Shown in pieces: positions 1-11,403 of a stretch of 64,000 nucleotides of DNA. The notes beneath the pieces are model-generated. The model made no database searches. It saw nothing but the letters and a program-made list of their open reading frames with translations, and had not been told where the DNA came from. Positions within the stretch are counted from its first letter, which is position 1; each line of letters starts with the position of its first letter. The DNA is from Lichtheimia corymbifera B2541 (Eukaryota > Mucoromycota > Mucoromycetes > Mucorales > Lichtheimiaceae), in NCBI GenBank assembly GCA_000697475.1, contig JNEU01000770.1, positions 35,886 through 99,885 on the forward strand. The letters run 5' to 3'. A program made the translations under genes and the position numbers.

Positions 1-23
1 TACTTATGAGAGATTTTTATCAG

Positions 24-2019
24 GTTACGTGAGGAGATTGAAGCAGCCAAGGGTGAATCGTTGCGTTCTTTTGGATCGGATAAGCTATTGATTGAAAAGT
101 ACTTTGAAAGTATTCGCCATGTCGAGGTACGAAGAAAAATGGATATTAATAATGGGGTTCACACGGGTCTCACAAACAATGCATCTTTGCGTAGATCCAA
201 GTTTTTGGTGACAAATATGGAAATGTATACCACATCAATGAACGTGATTGTTCAGTCCAGCGTAGACATCAAAAAGTTGTCGAAGTAGGTTACACCAACA
301 ACGCATGGATGTACAATTAAGCTCATCATGTATACATCACTAGGAAACACCATCACCTGCCGTGGACCCTGAATTGCGTAAAGCCATGACCGGTGCTGCT
401 GTTGAGCTATGTCGCAAACTTGGTTATCTCGGTGCTGGTACCGCCGAATTCATTTTGGTACGCGAGAGAAAGAGAATGATTGTATATGAAGCTACATTTC
501 ACTAATACATCACCATAGGATGAGAAAACCAAAAAGTTTTATTTCTTGGAGCTTAATACACGTTTGCAAGTCGAACATCCCATTACCGAATGCATCTCAG
601 GCTTGGATCTTGTTGAATTGCAGTTATTGGTTGCTCAGGGTAAGCGATGGTTTAATCATATGCATGGATGTGTTTTTGACATCTTTCTTAAAGGTGTGAA
701 CCTCAAGGAGCTTGGTATTCTTGACAACATCCCATTCAAGGGTCACGCCATTGAAGTGCGTTTATGTGCTGAGGATCCAGATAACGAGTTTAGCCCTCGT
801 ACAGGTCTCATTCGCAAATGGAGCCCTGCTACTGGTCTACCTGGTGTACGTTTTGATACGGGTGTTGAAGATGGTATGTAAATGGGGATTTGCATATAAC
901 CCAGCTAAGGTCTCTTGTTTATCATTACAGGATCCGAGATCACCGTTTATTATGACTCAATGATTGCCAAGATCATTGTTCATGCTCCCACACGTGAGGA
1001 AGCAGTCCGTCGCATGTCAGCAGCCTTGGCCCGCACTGTGATCTTGGGTGTTACTACGAATCAAAAGTTCCTATTGAGCATCATGAACAACGCACGTTTC
1101 CAGTCTGGCACCTTTGATACCAACTTCATCCCATTGGAACGCGAGCAGTTATTCCCCAAGCGTCAATTGGCAGATGTACAAGGCAGCGTGGTGGCAGCAA
1201 CATTATTCCAGTGGATTGTCCAAAAGTCGCAACGCGTTCATTTGCGTAATATTCAACCCAACTGGCGCAATGTCAAGTGGAGAGTGCCCAGCAAGAAATA
1301 CACCGTCAACAACCAAGAGCAAGTAGAGATCCATTACAATTACCAGGGACAACAACAAAAATCCCATCAATTCCAAATCAAGTTATCTGAGGAAAAGAAT
1401 GAAGGCCCTGGTCTCCAAGTTGTGTTGTATGATGCACAATATGGCACTGCAGTTCCCGGTCCCGAGGGGGTACAAGGATGCGCTGGGTTGGTGCGTTGCA
1501 GCATCGGTATGTTAAAAAGATGAAACTCAAAGGGGAGGAATGTGAAGCACTTTCTAATTGTATCATAAAGATGGTAGCCAACGCTATTTCTACGTGGCAG
1601 AGCACATTCACGACATCAATGAAAAGATCTACTTTGTGCATGACTTTGTTCAAGGTTATCCAGTCGAGCTAGCCAAGTTTGACCGTTTGCAGACGTCTGA
1701 TGCACAAGCTGAAGATGATCGAGGTATACATCTATCTACAAAGAGTGTTGGATGATACAAGTGTTGACACGTGAGCTTCTTCAAACCACCCCCTTTAGTG
1801 ACACCTTATACATCATCCATGCCATGCCGTATTCTCAAGATCTTGGCTCCCAGTGGTACCGTGGTGAAGAAGAATGATCCATTGTTGTCTATTGAATCCA
1901 TGAAGACCGAGGTCAAGCTTCTCTCTCGTCATGAAGGCGTTGTGACTATGCGTGTCGAGGAAAATCAGTTAGTAGATGCACGTGTACTCTTGTGTCAGGT
2001 TGATGAAGTAAAGAAGTAA
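24..2019 (+). CDS. Biotin-dependent acyl-CoA carboxylase, biotin carboxylase/carrier subunit, 5'-truncated
   Basis: Eight exons are read: 24-126, 195-284, 344-457, 519-639, 694-873, 931-1506, 1571-1723 and 1799-2019, all with GT-AG junctions in frame; the 5' part lies outside the window. The sequence holds the ATP-grasp part of a biotin carboxylase ([40 protein letters not shown]), then the biotin carboxylase C-terminal domain ([30 protein letters not shown]). A C-terminal biotinyl domain has the acceptor lysine in IESMKTE. The family carboxylates biotin with ATP and bicarbonate and passes the carboxyl group to an acyl-CoA. The carboxylase C-domain resembles methylcrotonyl-CoA or propionyl-CoA carboxylase alpha subunits. 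The carrier motif is SMKT rather than the usual AMKM and looks more like urea amidolyase, so the substrate is left open. No carboxyltransferase domain is visible. Confidence 0.85.
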
Positions 2020-2465
2020 ACAATGACCCATTTTACATGTGGCTGAATGACACGCACACACATATTCATGTTTCCAATCTCATTTACACGAAACCAATTG
2101 TTATGGAAATGGATTTCATTGGTGAGCGGGAAGGGGGGAGGTCATTATTCGAAAGGATGGTGCGGTGATTGTAGATGCAGCAGCAGGAGGTGTTGCGGCG
2201 GTGATCAAGAGTTTACCAACCCCCAATGCAAATGTGCCTTGATGATGATGCAGCAACTGTAAACAAAATGACACGCATGACCCAGACAAGCGGCGACTTG
2301 TGTATCCCAAATACATCATCTTGATGCGGATTGGGGCATGCACACACGCACACACATACAACACACATTCCCCTTGTTTCCTTGATTGCTTTTATAAGTA
2401 GACGTTTCCAGTCGTGCCCATATCTTTCTCTTGTTTTCTTTTCTTTTCAACCATCATTCATTTAC
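2020..2465. other. Intergenic, likely promoter of the next gene
   Basis: No coding exon is recognised. The stretch holds the carboxylase 3' end, short CA-rich runs near 2338-2365 and a pyrimidine-rich block (about 2385-2455) just before the next start codon, as expected of a fungal leader. Confidence 0.4.
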
Positions 2466-3205
2466 ATGCTTCGTTTATCATCTCCACTCCAATTACAACA
2501 AGTTTGGGAACGACCCAAAGCATCACCACCACCTTCTTCTCCAATTCGCTATACAGATGAACAAGGTATGTAACAATAGAACAATCTAGCCCATTTTTCT
2601 TGTACTTATTGGTATATACAGATGACCAAGAGGACGCCGAAGCCAAGCAATATGCATCCTCTATAGTATCAAATGCAGTATCCGAAACACATTGTTCCGT
2701 GGTTGGAAGCATCGAAATCCCCATTCCTCCTCCGCGACCCGCACCTATGGTGCCACCCAAAGATCCTCATTATCAACGTCCATCTACTCGCTCAGCAAGT
2801 CATAGTACTGCTAGCAGCAACAGCAGTGCCATCACCACCAATAACAGCAGCCGGTCTGTTGATGATACTCACCAAGAAGGAGAACGACGTCAAAGTAGCT
2901 TTGTGCCACCTGTGATGCATGACAGCTCATCGGCTGACGGGACAACCTCTTTTTGCTCGTCTTCTAACATGCCCCCAACTCCAACATCTGCTATGCATTC
3001 CAAATCAAAAGATTGTTTATCATCAGGCATTCCACCTCCACCTCCACCCATACCCAACATGGAAAGCACAATCGCTTCTTCAAGAGAAGATGGTGGAAGC
3101 TTGAGACGTGCAGCTTCACGACTCTCACTCAAGCGACGTGGTTTCTCCAAAAAGATCAAAAAGGTGCTTTCATTCCACAAGAAACGACAATCTGCAGTTT
3201 TATGA
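2466..3205 (+). CDS. Proline/serine-rich protein with basic C-terminus, function unknown
   Basis: Two exons (2466-2565, 2622-3205) joined by a GTATGT...ACAG intron give 227 residues. The protein has no recognised domain. It is rich in Pro, Ser and Thr, with several polyproline tracts (IPIPPPRPAP; GIPPPPPPIP) that could bind SH3, WW or profilin-type modules. The C-terminus is strongly basic (RLSLKRRGFSKKIKKV followed by HKKR), which suggests binding to acidic lipid or nucleic acid, or nuclear import. The start at 2466 is the first ATG in frame after a pyrimidine-rich leader. It lies tail-to-tail with ADA3. The coding call rests on the intact spliced frame and composition, not on homology. Confidence 0.6.
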
Positions 3206-3720
3206 ACCAATCCCCAACTATTTATTCCTTTCTTCTCCCTCATACATGTATACCCACTTTCATCTTTTATATTAGTATCATCATAGTTATCATCAAACAC
3301 ACAAAAGAGCATTTCAAAGTACTTTCGTTCCTCTTCTACTCGCTTGCCCAAGTATGTTTACAGGCCCGATAGCACATATAAGCCCACATGCATCATTTTA
3401 TATTTCCAAATGAACCGGCTGCAGCCACCATACTATATTACAGCAACCATCTTGTGATCTATGTATGGTCTCGGCCAAAGATCTTTCAACCATTGTACTT
3501 TTCTTTCCAATTATATCACCCACAACAAATAAAACTATGCTTAAAAAGTTATATATCATGGGAAATGAGAAATTATTAGGAAGATACATTTACAACGGAG
3601 GGAACAGACGACAGGGAAGACAAACATTTACATATAAAAAAGTGATGGGTCGGTTGAACAAGTAGGATGATGTTGAAAGGGAATACGGGCTTGATGACAA
3701 TAAGGGAGGGAGGAGAGGGC
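3206..3720. other. Convergent intergenic region
   Basis: This is the 3' flank shared by the proline-rich gene (plus) and ADA3 (minus). It is AT-rich, with no coding exon, tRNA or repeat recognised. Confidence 0.4.
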
Positions 3721-6110
3721 TTAAGATTGATCCTCATTTTTCACGGTGGTGGTGATGGTGGTGTTATTGTTGGATAGCTTTTCTTGTGGTGTATCAGTAG
3801 CAGGTGTAGTTTCTTCATCCTCCTCGTCATTGTATATTGATTTGGTGGGCATGGTCATATTCTTATCCTCAAACAATGGACCAAGCTCATTTTTCCATGT
3901 GCGTCGTTTCTCCATGGCATTGACTGTATTCTCAGATAACACAGCTCTTGGAGCAGTTGCTTTGCGTTTCTTGGACTTTTGCACTCGCTATAGAAAAAAT
4001 ACAGTCAATACATGTTGCTCGATGCAGACGTTTATATTGCTACTTACGAATCGTTTGGCATAGCATTGTTCTACTTGTTGGTCGTAGGTGTCCAGCACAC
4101 TTCGATATTGCTCATACTGTAGTTGTTGATCGACGACTTCGAGCAGCTTTGCTTTCCGATGTTCATTGATCTTTGATTGTTCCTCTAGTTCACGACCCAG
4201 TTTTCGTAGCTCGGCACAAATCTCATCATCTTCTCGTGCGTTCCAATCGATCTACAAAGTAATTAAATGTTACCATGACAACACATACACACACCATGAT
4301 TTGTATGACACCTACATCATCATCCGTGAAAAGACCGGCATAGCGTAGCTCACGTTTTAGTCGTTCCTCGAAATCAACGATATCCTCAGGTGGATCAGGA
4401 GCGAGTTCAGTGATTGTACGCCCACCCGAATAGGAAGACACTGAGTCCGTGTCCATAGGATCATCCTCCTCATCCTCATCTTCACTTGCCGCTGCCATGG
4501 CTTTGATATCGCTGACATCCACCAAATCTTCCAATACCAAACTGCTCAACAATCGCTCCGTCAGACTTCCACAGCTCAAATCATCGGTCAATAAATAATC
4601 GTCGGTAAGGGCCTCGCCTTGTTTAAGGTATCGTACTCGCTCTGGTGGAGGTGGTGGTAATGCTTCTGATGAGGAGGAGGCACCATTACCCGCCATGGAT
4701 ATATCAGGATCTGAAGAAATGCGGTTGTTGTTGGGTGCTGGTGAATTGGATCGCCCACGTGTTTGTGAAGAAGTAGTAGGTGGGACTACATTGGCTTCCT
4801 CATTGGCCCATGTCTCTAAATAATGCTGTCCAAGCGGAGGTATAAGAAATGGCTTCACATCATCGCCCTACATCAATACTACCCGTTAGCTACGTATATA
4901 CATTGATGATGATGATGATGATGATGATGTGCCACTTGCCTTTTCCAACAGAAATTTGCGATCATCTTCAGTAAGTTGACGGAAATAGTAATCCATAGCA
5001 CCCCAGAATGTCGTCACAGGCACTTGATCCTTTGCCTTTACACGCACAAAGTCGAGCTCTTCCTGATGTGCTGCTTTTGCCTTGTGATGCTTGCCGTGTG
5101 TTTCTCCATTCGCACGTGATGATGCCTTTGATGACTTTTTCTTTTTGGGTTGACTCATCTAACAAAGCTCATCCTGTTAGGATATCAAAGGATGAAATAA
5201 TCAATGTTTATATGTACCTCGTGTGGTTTTGATAGATGGTGCTTTCCAGAAGATGCTGGTGGAGATACACTGCGTGTCACTATTGAAGGCGCGTCATCCA
5301 ACTTTTTGATCTTGACAATGTGATGTGGCGATTCACTACGAGCTATATAAAATACCATATTAGCTCGCCATCCTCCTCGAACTCCCCATCCAAGCATTGA
5401 CTTGCCATGCTTTGTATCAATCTCCGTACTGCTATCTCTACGTCGACGTTGTCTCAAAGCTTCCAATGCCCTATTTCATGTGATTAATCATCCTCTCCTT
5501 CTCTTGTGGATCACAACAGATGAACTTACGCTTGACGATCGGTTTGGCCTTGCCTTGGTGAATAAGCATCTTCACCTAGATCATACAAGTTAGATTATAT
5601 GTTGTGGGGGTAGTTGATTGTAGAGAGACTAACTGGATTCCCGTTTCATGCGCATCTTTTCCATCATGACACTGACGTTCTTGCCAGAACCACTACCAGC
5701 TGCCTTTTTCCCTTCATTGCCACCTATTCGATATTCAACATGATGGTGTTACTGATATCCTAGTATATAGATGCATCCACACACACTTCATACACCTAAC
5801 ACACCCAACACACACACTCTCTCTTACCACCAGTCTCCCGCACCTTGACGTTCTTGTCCAAGTGGCCAAAGTCTTTACGCAAATGGCGCAATCGGGTTTC
5901 AGCACGTGTAAGGACTCGTTCTAAGTCTGCCTTGATGTTTGCAAGGTCACTGACACCAGGAAGATGGTGAGATGGAGATCCATGGGAAGCGTTGTTATTA
6001 CTTCTTGTAGATTGCTGGTGACCACGATAATGAAAGGCCGTGGATTGCGAGACTGGAGTAGGCGGACTGTATCGATGCGTCAAGTCAGAGTAGGATGAAT
6101 CGGAATCCAT
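3721..6110 (-). CDS. ADA3: SAGA/ADA histone acetyltransferase complex subunit Ada3 (Ngg1)
   Basis: Eight exons on the minus strand (6110-5828, 5723-5634, 5575-5530, 5470-5218, 5158-4940, 4867-4316, 4251-4048, 3987-3721) give 637 residues in one frame. The C-terminal half has the Ada3 landmarks: CGSLTERLLSSLV, FEERLKRELRYAGLF, IDWNAREDDEICAELR and a terminal helix with QQVEQCYAKR. Ada3 links Ada2 and Gcn5 to SAGA and ADA complexes and is nuclear. The N-terminal half is serine-rich, with a short coiled segment (LERVLTRAETRLRHLRK) and a lysine-rich stretch (QPKKKKSSKASS). Intron 5 (4868-4939) needs a GC-AG splice to keep frame. The start at 6110 is the first ATG of the frame that fits; a CA microsatellite lies about 100 bp upstream. 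Confidence 0.88.
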
Positions 6111-7115
6111 GGCAGGCGTGTGTATGGGAGAAAAAAGAGCAAGTATGGAGAAGGGGAGGGGTGGTGTCTCGTTCTGTTTCGCCGCTACTATAGCCAACAC
6201 CCAAAGATCAATTTTAACACACACACACACACACCTCCTGATAGCCATGTTTATCGATGACGATCCATTCATGTATAAATAAAGATGATCTTTCTTGTCA
6301 ATCATGATTACTAGTAGTGTTGTATATTATTCATTCCGTATTACCTTCCACCTTGAGGATTGAACTATTCATCGCCTTTGCTTTGTACATGTCGTTGAAC
6401 AAATAATACCTACGATCGATATATTGCTTCTCATACTCGTGGGTGGATGCATACCTACAGCTGGCATCTTTTTATCGCAACATGATGGCATCATGGTATG
6501 TGTAACTGCAAGATGGTCAATGCACTAATGTAGCACTAGATCCTATCACTTCTGGTTCGTTACAAAACTCTGTGTATTTTGTGTTTTCCTTTTTGATCAT
6601 CTATGAAAAGATCAATGGTTGATTTAAACAACCTTCCATCCAAAATCACAATGAGCTACATTAACGCATACATCATAATGCGGAAGATTGCCTAATGTCT
6701 GCTGTCTATTATGAAATGATTCGAATAAAGATTGCCGTGATTCTGCTGAATCGGATGAATGACAAAAGCTAAAACGATAACCCAGTAAATGGGAACCTCG
6801 CTTCTTGTGCTCATTGTTTCAAGCAACGATAGTATGTACACCACCAAAAATGATTGATCCTCCAATAGGTGAAATATAGGTAACCATAGAGATAGAAACG
6901 ATCATAACATTCGAAACTTTAACAGAGACAACCACTTCTGTACCCTTGAAATCAGAATACGGACGGGTCGGTGATCACGTGTAATAGCGCTTTAGATAAT
7001 CTCACATCACTCATTGTGTCCACACTAGCACCCTCTCCCAACTCATGTCCCATGGTCCGATTATGCGATTTAAAAGAGTGATTTATACAAGTTGAGTCTA
7101 TAAGTAACATATCTT
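6111..7115. other. Intergenic region with CA microsatellite
   Basis: The stretch between ADA3 and the uL22m gene holds a CA run near 6213-6233 and otherwise AT-rich unique-looking DNA. No exon, RNA gene or repeat is recognised. Confidence 0.4.
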
Positions 7116-7974
7116 TTACCAATTGTAAAAGGCCTTTGGGTTGTAAATGGGCTTGTCCTCTTTCAAGGGGGTCCACACTTTTCGAGATTCCTTCCATCCA
7201 CGGATATTTCTTCGAGAAGCCTTGTCTTCAGCATTGCTTGGTGCTTCCTTGAGCAAAAACTTGATGTGTGCTTCAGGGTGATGCATGATACCAAATTGAC
7301 CACGACCGTGTGGCCGAATACGCTTAATGTAACGACCCTTGCCAACCCACGCTTGTGCTATAACCATTGGACCATCATGATCAGAACGTATCCAATGTGT
7401 GTGTGTGTGTGTGTGTGTTTGCCCCCATCCCATTTCTCCAACTTACCAACAACCAAATTCTCCATTCCAAATTGATCCTTTGCGTTTTTGCGAGCAAATG
7501 CCAAGTTGTGCATAATCTTTTTGGCAGTACGCTTGGGCGAGAATTCCATTTGTTTGATAGCTTCATCCACAGTCATGTTACGGATTTGTCGTGCAAGCAT
7601 GTTGAGCTTACGAGGGCTTGTCTTCATGTTGGCAGATGACCATTTGTACTATGGATCATAAAATAAGTAAACCACATGCATACATATCATAACAAATGAC
7701 AACATACTTCTTTTTGCACAGCTTTTTGAGTAGTTTCCTCAGCAGTATCTGCCTCCACCTTGATATTGTCGAATAGAGAAGAGGCACCCACATCCGGTCT
7801 TGAAGTTTGTGGTTGCTCTGCAAAACGACGTGCTCCTGAAGAAAAGCTACGAACATAACGTAATATCGTGATTGACTTAGTATGGCGGCATGGTGATAGT
7901 GCGTTGAATTGTTGCTCGTTGTACCTCATGACCTGCATGGATGTCAAACGGCTCGATCCAGCAAGTGGTCGCAT
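7116..7974 (-). CDS. MRPL22: Mitochondrial large-subunit ribosomal protein uL22m
   Basis: Three exons (7974-7708, 7648-7447, 7357-7116) give 236 residues. The central part is the L22/L17 fold: MKTSPRKLNMLARQIRNM, then FSPKRTAKKIMHNLAFARKN, then the hairpin and tail AWVGKGRYIKRIRPHGRGQF. That tail corresponds to the long loop lining the exit tunnel in L22 proteins. The N-terminus is rich in Arg and Ser and poor in acidic residues, fitting a mitochondrial presequence. Intron 2 contains a TG microsatellite at about 7397-7418. The frame ends at TAA 7116-7118. Both introns are GT-AG. The product should bind the mitochondrial large rRNA. Confidence 0.88.
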
Positions 7975-8640
7975 TGCTGTTCGGAAGACGGTTGCTAGTG
8001 GCGATTATCAGCATTCGGGTGTGCTTGGATACAAGGTTGGGAACGTTGAATACCTAGCGAGTTCATTGCTGTTGTGTTTGTCGGCGGAGGAAGAGGTGTC
8101 AATGGCAATCCTTGTTGTGCCATATAAAAATTAGCAGTCTCAGTAAACCGACTCTGGCTCCACTTGTGCCATTGGGAATTACCACGCGCGCACCAAAAAT
8201 AGAGGCCAAATAAACATATCCCTCATCGATACCACTTTTGCTATCCAATGTCGTCTGCATTCATCTATCATGCACCAATTTTACTCCTTCATCTTGCGAA
8301 CACCTTATATATATTATCCATTTTCATGTGCAATCTGTTTCCTACTATGCATATAATGACTGAAAGCTCACCATAGAATACAACACGATGTAAACGAAGT
8401 AGTCAATCAATTCAATGAGAGGTCACTGCTCTGAAACTCAATGGAGCGATCCCACTCCACCTTATTGTATCACAAAAGCCATATACTTCTTGCATGACCG
8501 ATAACCGAACCACCTTTATTATTCCATCTTCGAAGCTACATTATGTAAATCCTCAAGATAGCAAAGTCCAAGTGCGTATGTAAAGCGTAATAAGTAAGCA
8601 ATGCTTTATTTCATCTAGGTCTAGCTATCCTGCTACCTTT
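7975..8640. other. Intergenic region
   Basis: This is the upstream flank of the uL22m gene. It is AT-rich, with no convincing exon or RNA gene. It ends where similarity to the composite repeat tail begins. Confidence 0.35.
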
Positions 8641-9240
8641 CCACTATCGTCGCCTTCGTCGTCCGTCATCATTCGTGCTCGCAATCGTACTCGTACTAGC
8701 ACCAGGCGATAAGGGAAAAGCATTGTAAGTTGATACGCTACGGGTGTGTCACATCGAGTCGACAGGGATAACTGTGTCGTTGTATTCTTGATTGCTGCCG
8801 TCATGAACATCCTTCGTCCATGATTGTAAAATAGCTGCTGCATGCATGAACCTGAGTATTCCAATAGCGTCCACGACTGTGAAGCACCTTTCACCAGGAT
8901 ATCATCCATTTGGTTGATCCCACCCAATCCATCATCATCCTACGCCGTATCCACGTGGTCGTTCCTGGAGACGACGCTCGCTCCAAGTAACCAACGCAGC
9001 ATTCCAAGAGATCTCATCACTGTACTTGATTGCATCCATCCATAACATCCAATACGTTGGATGAAAAGAGCCATGTGATCGTTGCTGATGTGCTCCCTTC
9101 TCCATCCAACTGTTGGTCAATCCTTTCTTGCTCGTTGTCTTCCATCCACCGCAGTTCAACTAGGTGAAGATTGTTTGTATTGCAGTGTACTTGATAGCTG
9201 ATATTGCACCCCATCCATTGCAATCCGTATGTATCAAAGC
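8640..9240 (-). repeat. Composite dispersed repeat, copy 1, tail segment
   Basis: Read on the minus strand, this segment matches 41050-41640 on the plus strand throughout. Shared landmarks are a GATGATGGATTGG stretch, TACAATCATGGA followed by GACGGCAGCAA, and a peptide-level match around SWNAALVTW. The two copies differ by many substitutions and small indels. Fragments of reading frame remain open but are not conserved as one ORF, so it is annotated as repeat rather than gene. Confidence 0.7.
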
Positions 9241-9740
9241 AAGTTGCTGCAAGTAACTTGAGACAATGGAGTAAAAGACTTTGCTAATAGCAACAGCCGC
9301 TACGTTCGGTCGCAGCAGAGGAGTGTGCAAGAGCGTGTGTTGTAGTAGAGTGACAAGGCTGTGAACAATGCAGTAAACACCTTGCTAACGACAACTGCTG
9401 GAATGAATGCTGCTACGTTTGATGGTGGTTGAGGATTGTACAAGAGAAGGTGTCGTGTCAAGAAACCCGAGTGCTGTAGTGTGGTGCACACGCCATGGAC
9501 TCGCCATCCAGTCAAAGACAGTCGGATCAAGACAGTTGTAGGATTGACATGATGGCAGGACAATCAATCGCAGGTTGTTGTTGTACTTGAATGGGACAAC
9601 AGATGGGAATGGGAAGAAGAGGCAAGATCCTGCAAGTGGAAGAGCTGGAAATTAAATTGGTCAACCAATTCCATGCACACCGTAAATGATCCATGACCTT
9701 GAGATTGCTCACCTTGACCTCAAACTTGGTCAGAAGATGC
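9240..9740 (-). repeat. Composite dispersed repeat, copy 1, middle segment
   Basis: On the minus strand this matches 40560-41050, 43420-43800 and 61990-62480 on the plus strand. In translation all four share a HHVN-TTALIRL-W-VHG-type stretch and a later YYNTRSC/LYYYNTRS-type stretch. No copy keeps one frame across the segment and no protein family is recognised. It is most likely part of an old mobile element or a structured repeat. Confidence 0.7.
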
Positions 9741-10870
9741 ATTCGGGCATGCTGATCAACTTTGTATTAATAAAGAACCCACGTTTCATTTAAAGATTTT
9801 GAATAACAGGGTATAATGTGGGGTTTACTATGATGGACGGAAATTGGGTACCCGCCCGGATTCACTGAAATGTCATTTAGTATGAAGAATCTTGGGATTC
9901 CCCATTTCCAACATGAAACTTGGTAAGCAGATTCGCTGAGTTATGCTGATCACCTCCATTCATTTAAAAACCGTATGCTTCATTATGATGTCTTATGAAT
10001 CGGGCGGTCCAAATATAAGACGGACGGAATGCAAGTAGGCTGCATAGTGCACACCCCCGCGGTTGTCCGCCTCCATCGTCAAACTTGGTCAGACGGGTGG
10101 GCTTCGACATGCTGAATCAACTCCATTCAAATAAAAACCGTATGCTTCATTGTGAGAAATAAAATGGGAGCGTCGGACGATGAACGGACAGTATTTTATG
10201 TACGATGAACGGCCCATAACTTCGAGGTTGCCCACCACAAACTTGAAACTTTCACGCAAGATGCTCTTGGACAAGCTGATCAACTTTGTCATAATAAAGA
10301 AGCCACGATTCATTTAAAAATTTTGAATGGCAGGGCGTAATGAGTGATTTGCTATGGCGGACGGAGACTCCATACCCGTCCAAATTCATGAAATGTCATT
10401 TAGTATGAATTACCTTGGGATTCCCCATTTCGAACATGAAACTTGGTAAGCAGATTCGCTGGGACATGCTGATCAACTCCATTCATTTAAAAATCACAGG
10501 TTTCATTATGATGTTTTATGAATCGGGCAGCCCAAATTTAGGAGGTACGACGGATGGACGGGAACGTGCCTGAGATTGTCCACCTCCATCGTCAAACTTG
10601 CACTCACACGGTGCTGTCGACCACGACGAGTATCTTTGACCTCATAAAGACCTCATTATGAAAATGTTGAGAAACAGGTACCTTTATGTTTTACCCATAC
10701 CGTAAGTGTGATGGAGTTGCTTTTTCCTACTGGATGGTGTCGACTGTATTAACAGAAAGATGAAGAGCTGAGTGAAACAATCCGTAAGGGTTACACAAAC
10801 GCGCCCTTGGCAGGTTGCTGCATCAATGGATGATGATTGCTTTTAGGAAGGTACATAAGTACGTAAACAA
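9740..10870 (-). repeat. Composite repeat, copy 1: array of six degenerate ~175-bp monomers
   Basis: Six related blocks occur at about 9750, 9940, 10110, 10275, 10465 and 10620. On the minus strand each reads roughly TTCATAATGAA, then a Phe/Leu-like AT stretch, AAAGTTGATCAGCATG, and a GTGAAAGTTTCA or CAAGTTTCATG ending. Spacing is about 155-190 bp. The same block occurs in copies 2 and 3 and in the arms of the foldback elements near 19 kb and 42 kb. The outer end near 10790-10815 resembles the foldback termini (GTTACACAAACGCGCCC). Confidence 0.7.
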
Positions 10871-11172
10871 CACCTAATAATGAAGATGTGGGTCAAGGTA
10901 TGTGTAGTACGGCAATAATGGCTCCACATCCCATTTGGGTGTAGGAGAAGGTCGAGCTGCATATCAGAGCTAAAGCACCTTCATTTCGTGAATGAACTGA
11001 TCCAGTGGATTGGATACTAAACGACAACCATTTATCAGCCAAGACTTGTTCTAAGAGTTCCTGGTTCATGTTTATATTGTTTATCAACGATAAACTAGTT
11101 GCATTTTTGAAAGATACAAAAAGGCTGAAGATGATCATGGCAAGGATCCATTGTTTTATTGCACAAATCAAT

Positions 11173-11403
11173 ATGAAGATCAACCTTCTTCTTGTCACTG
11201 GTGCTATCATTGTTGGACCAGCCATTGCTGCACCCATGTACCACCAACATCTTAGTGAGCCTGAAAGCGACCATGATCCTACAAGCATTATTGGCCTTCC
11301 ACCTGGGTGGTTTGGAGGAGGATCTTTGCTTCCACCGTTCCCTCCGCTACCACCATTGCCGCCATTGCCACCGTTACCACCACTACCACCTTTCTCGGTA
11401 TAA
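11173..11403 (+). CDS. Small secreted proline-rich protein
   Basis: A single-exon frame of 76 residues. The start at 11173 gives a classic signal peptide (MKINLLLVTGAIIVGPAIAA) with predicted cleavage near Ala20. A short acidic/His segment follows, then a glycine turn (PPGWFGGGSLLPP) and a tail of tandem P-P-L units (about six) ending in PPFSV. The frame is open upstream of this ATG, but that part is hydrophilic and would bury the signal, so the internal ATG is preferred. It looks like a small cell-wall or extracellular protein; function unknown. Low-complexity CCACC-type repeats could also arise by chance, so confidence is moderate. Confidence 0.5.
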   Translation: MKINLLLVTGAIIVGPAIAAPMYHQHLSEPESDHDPTSIIGLPPGWFGGGSLLPPFPPLPPLPPLPPLPPLPPFSV

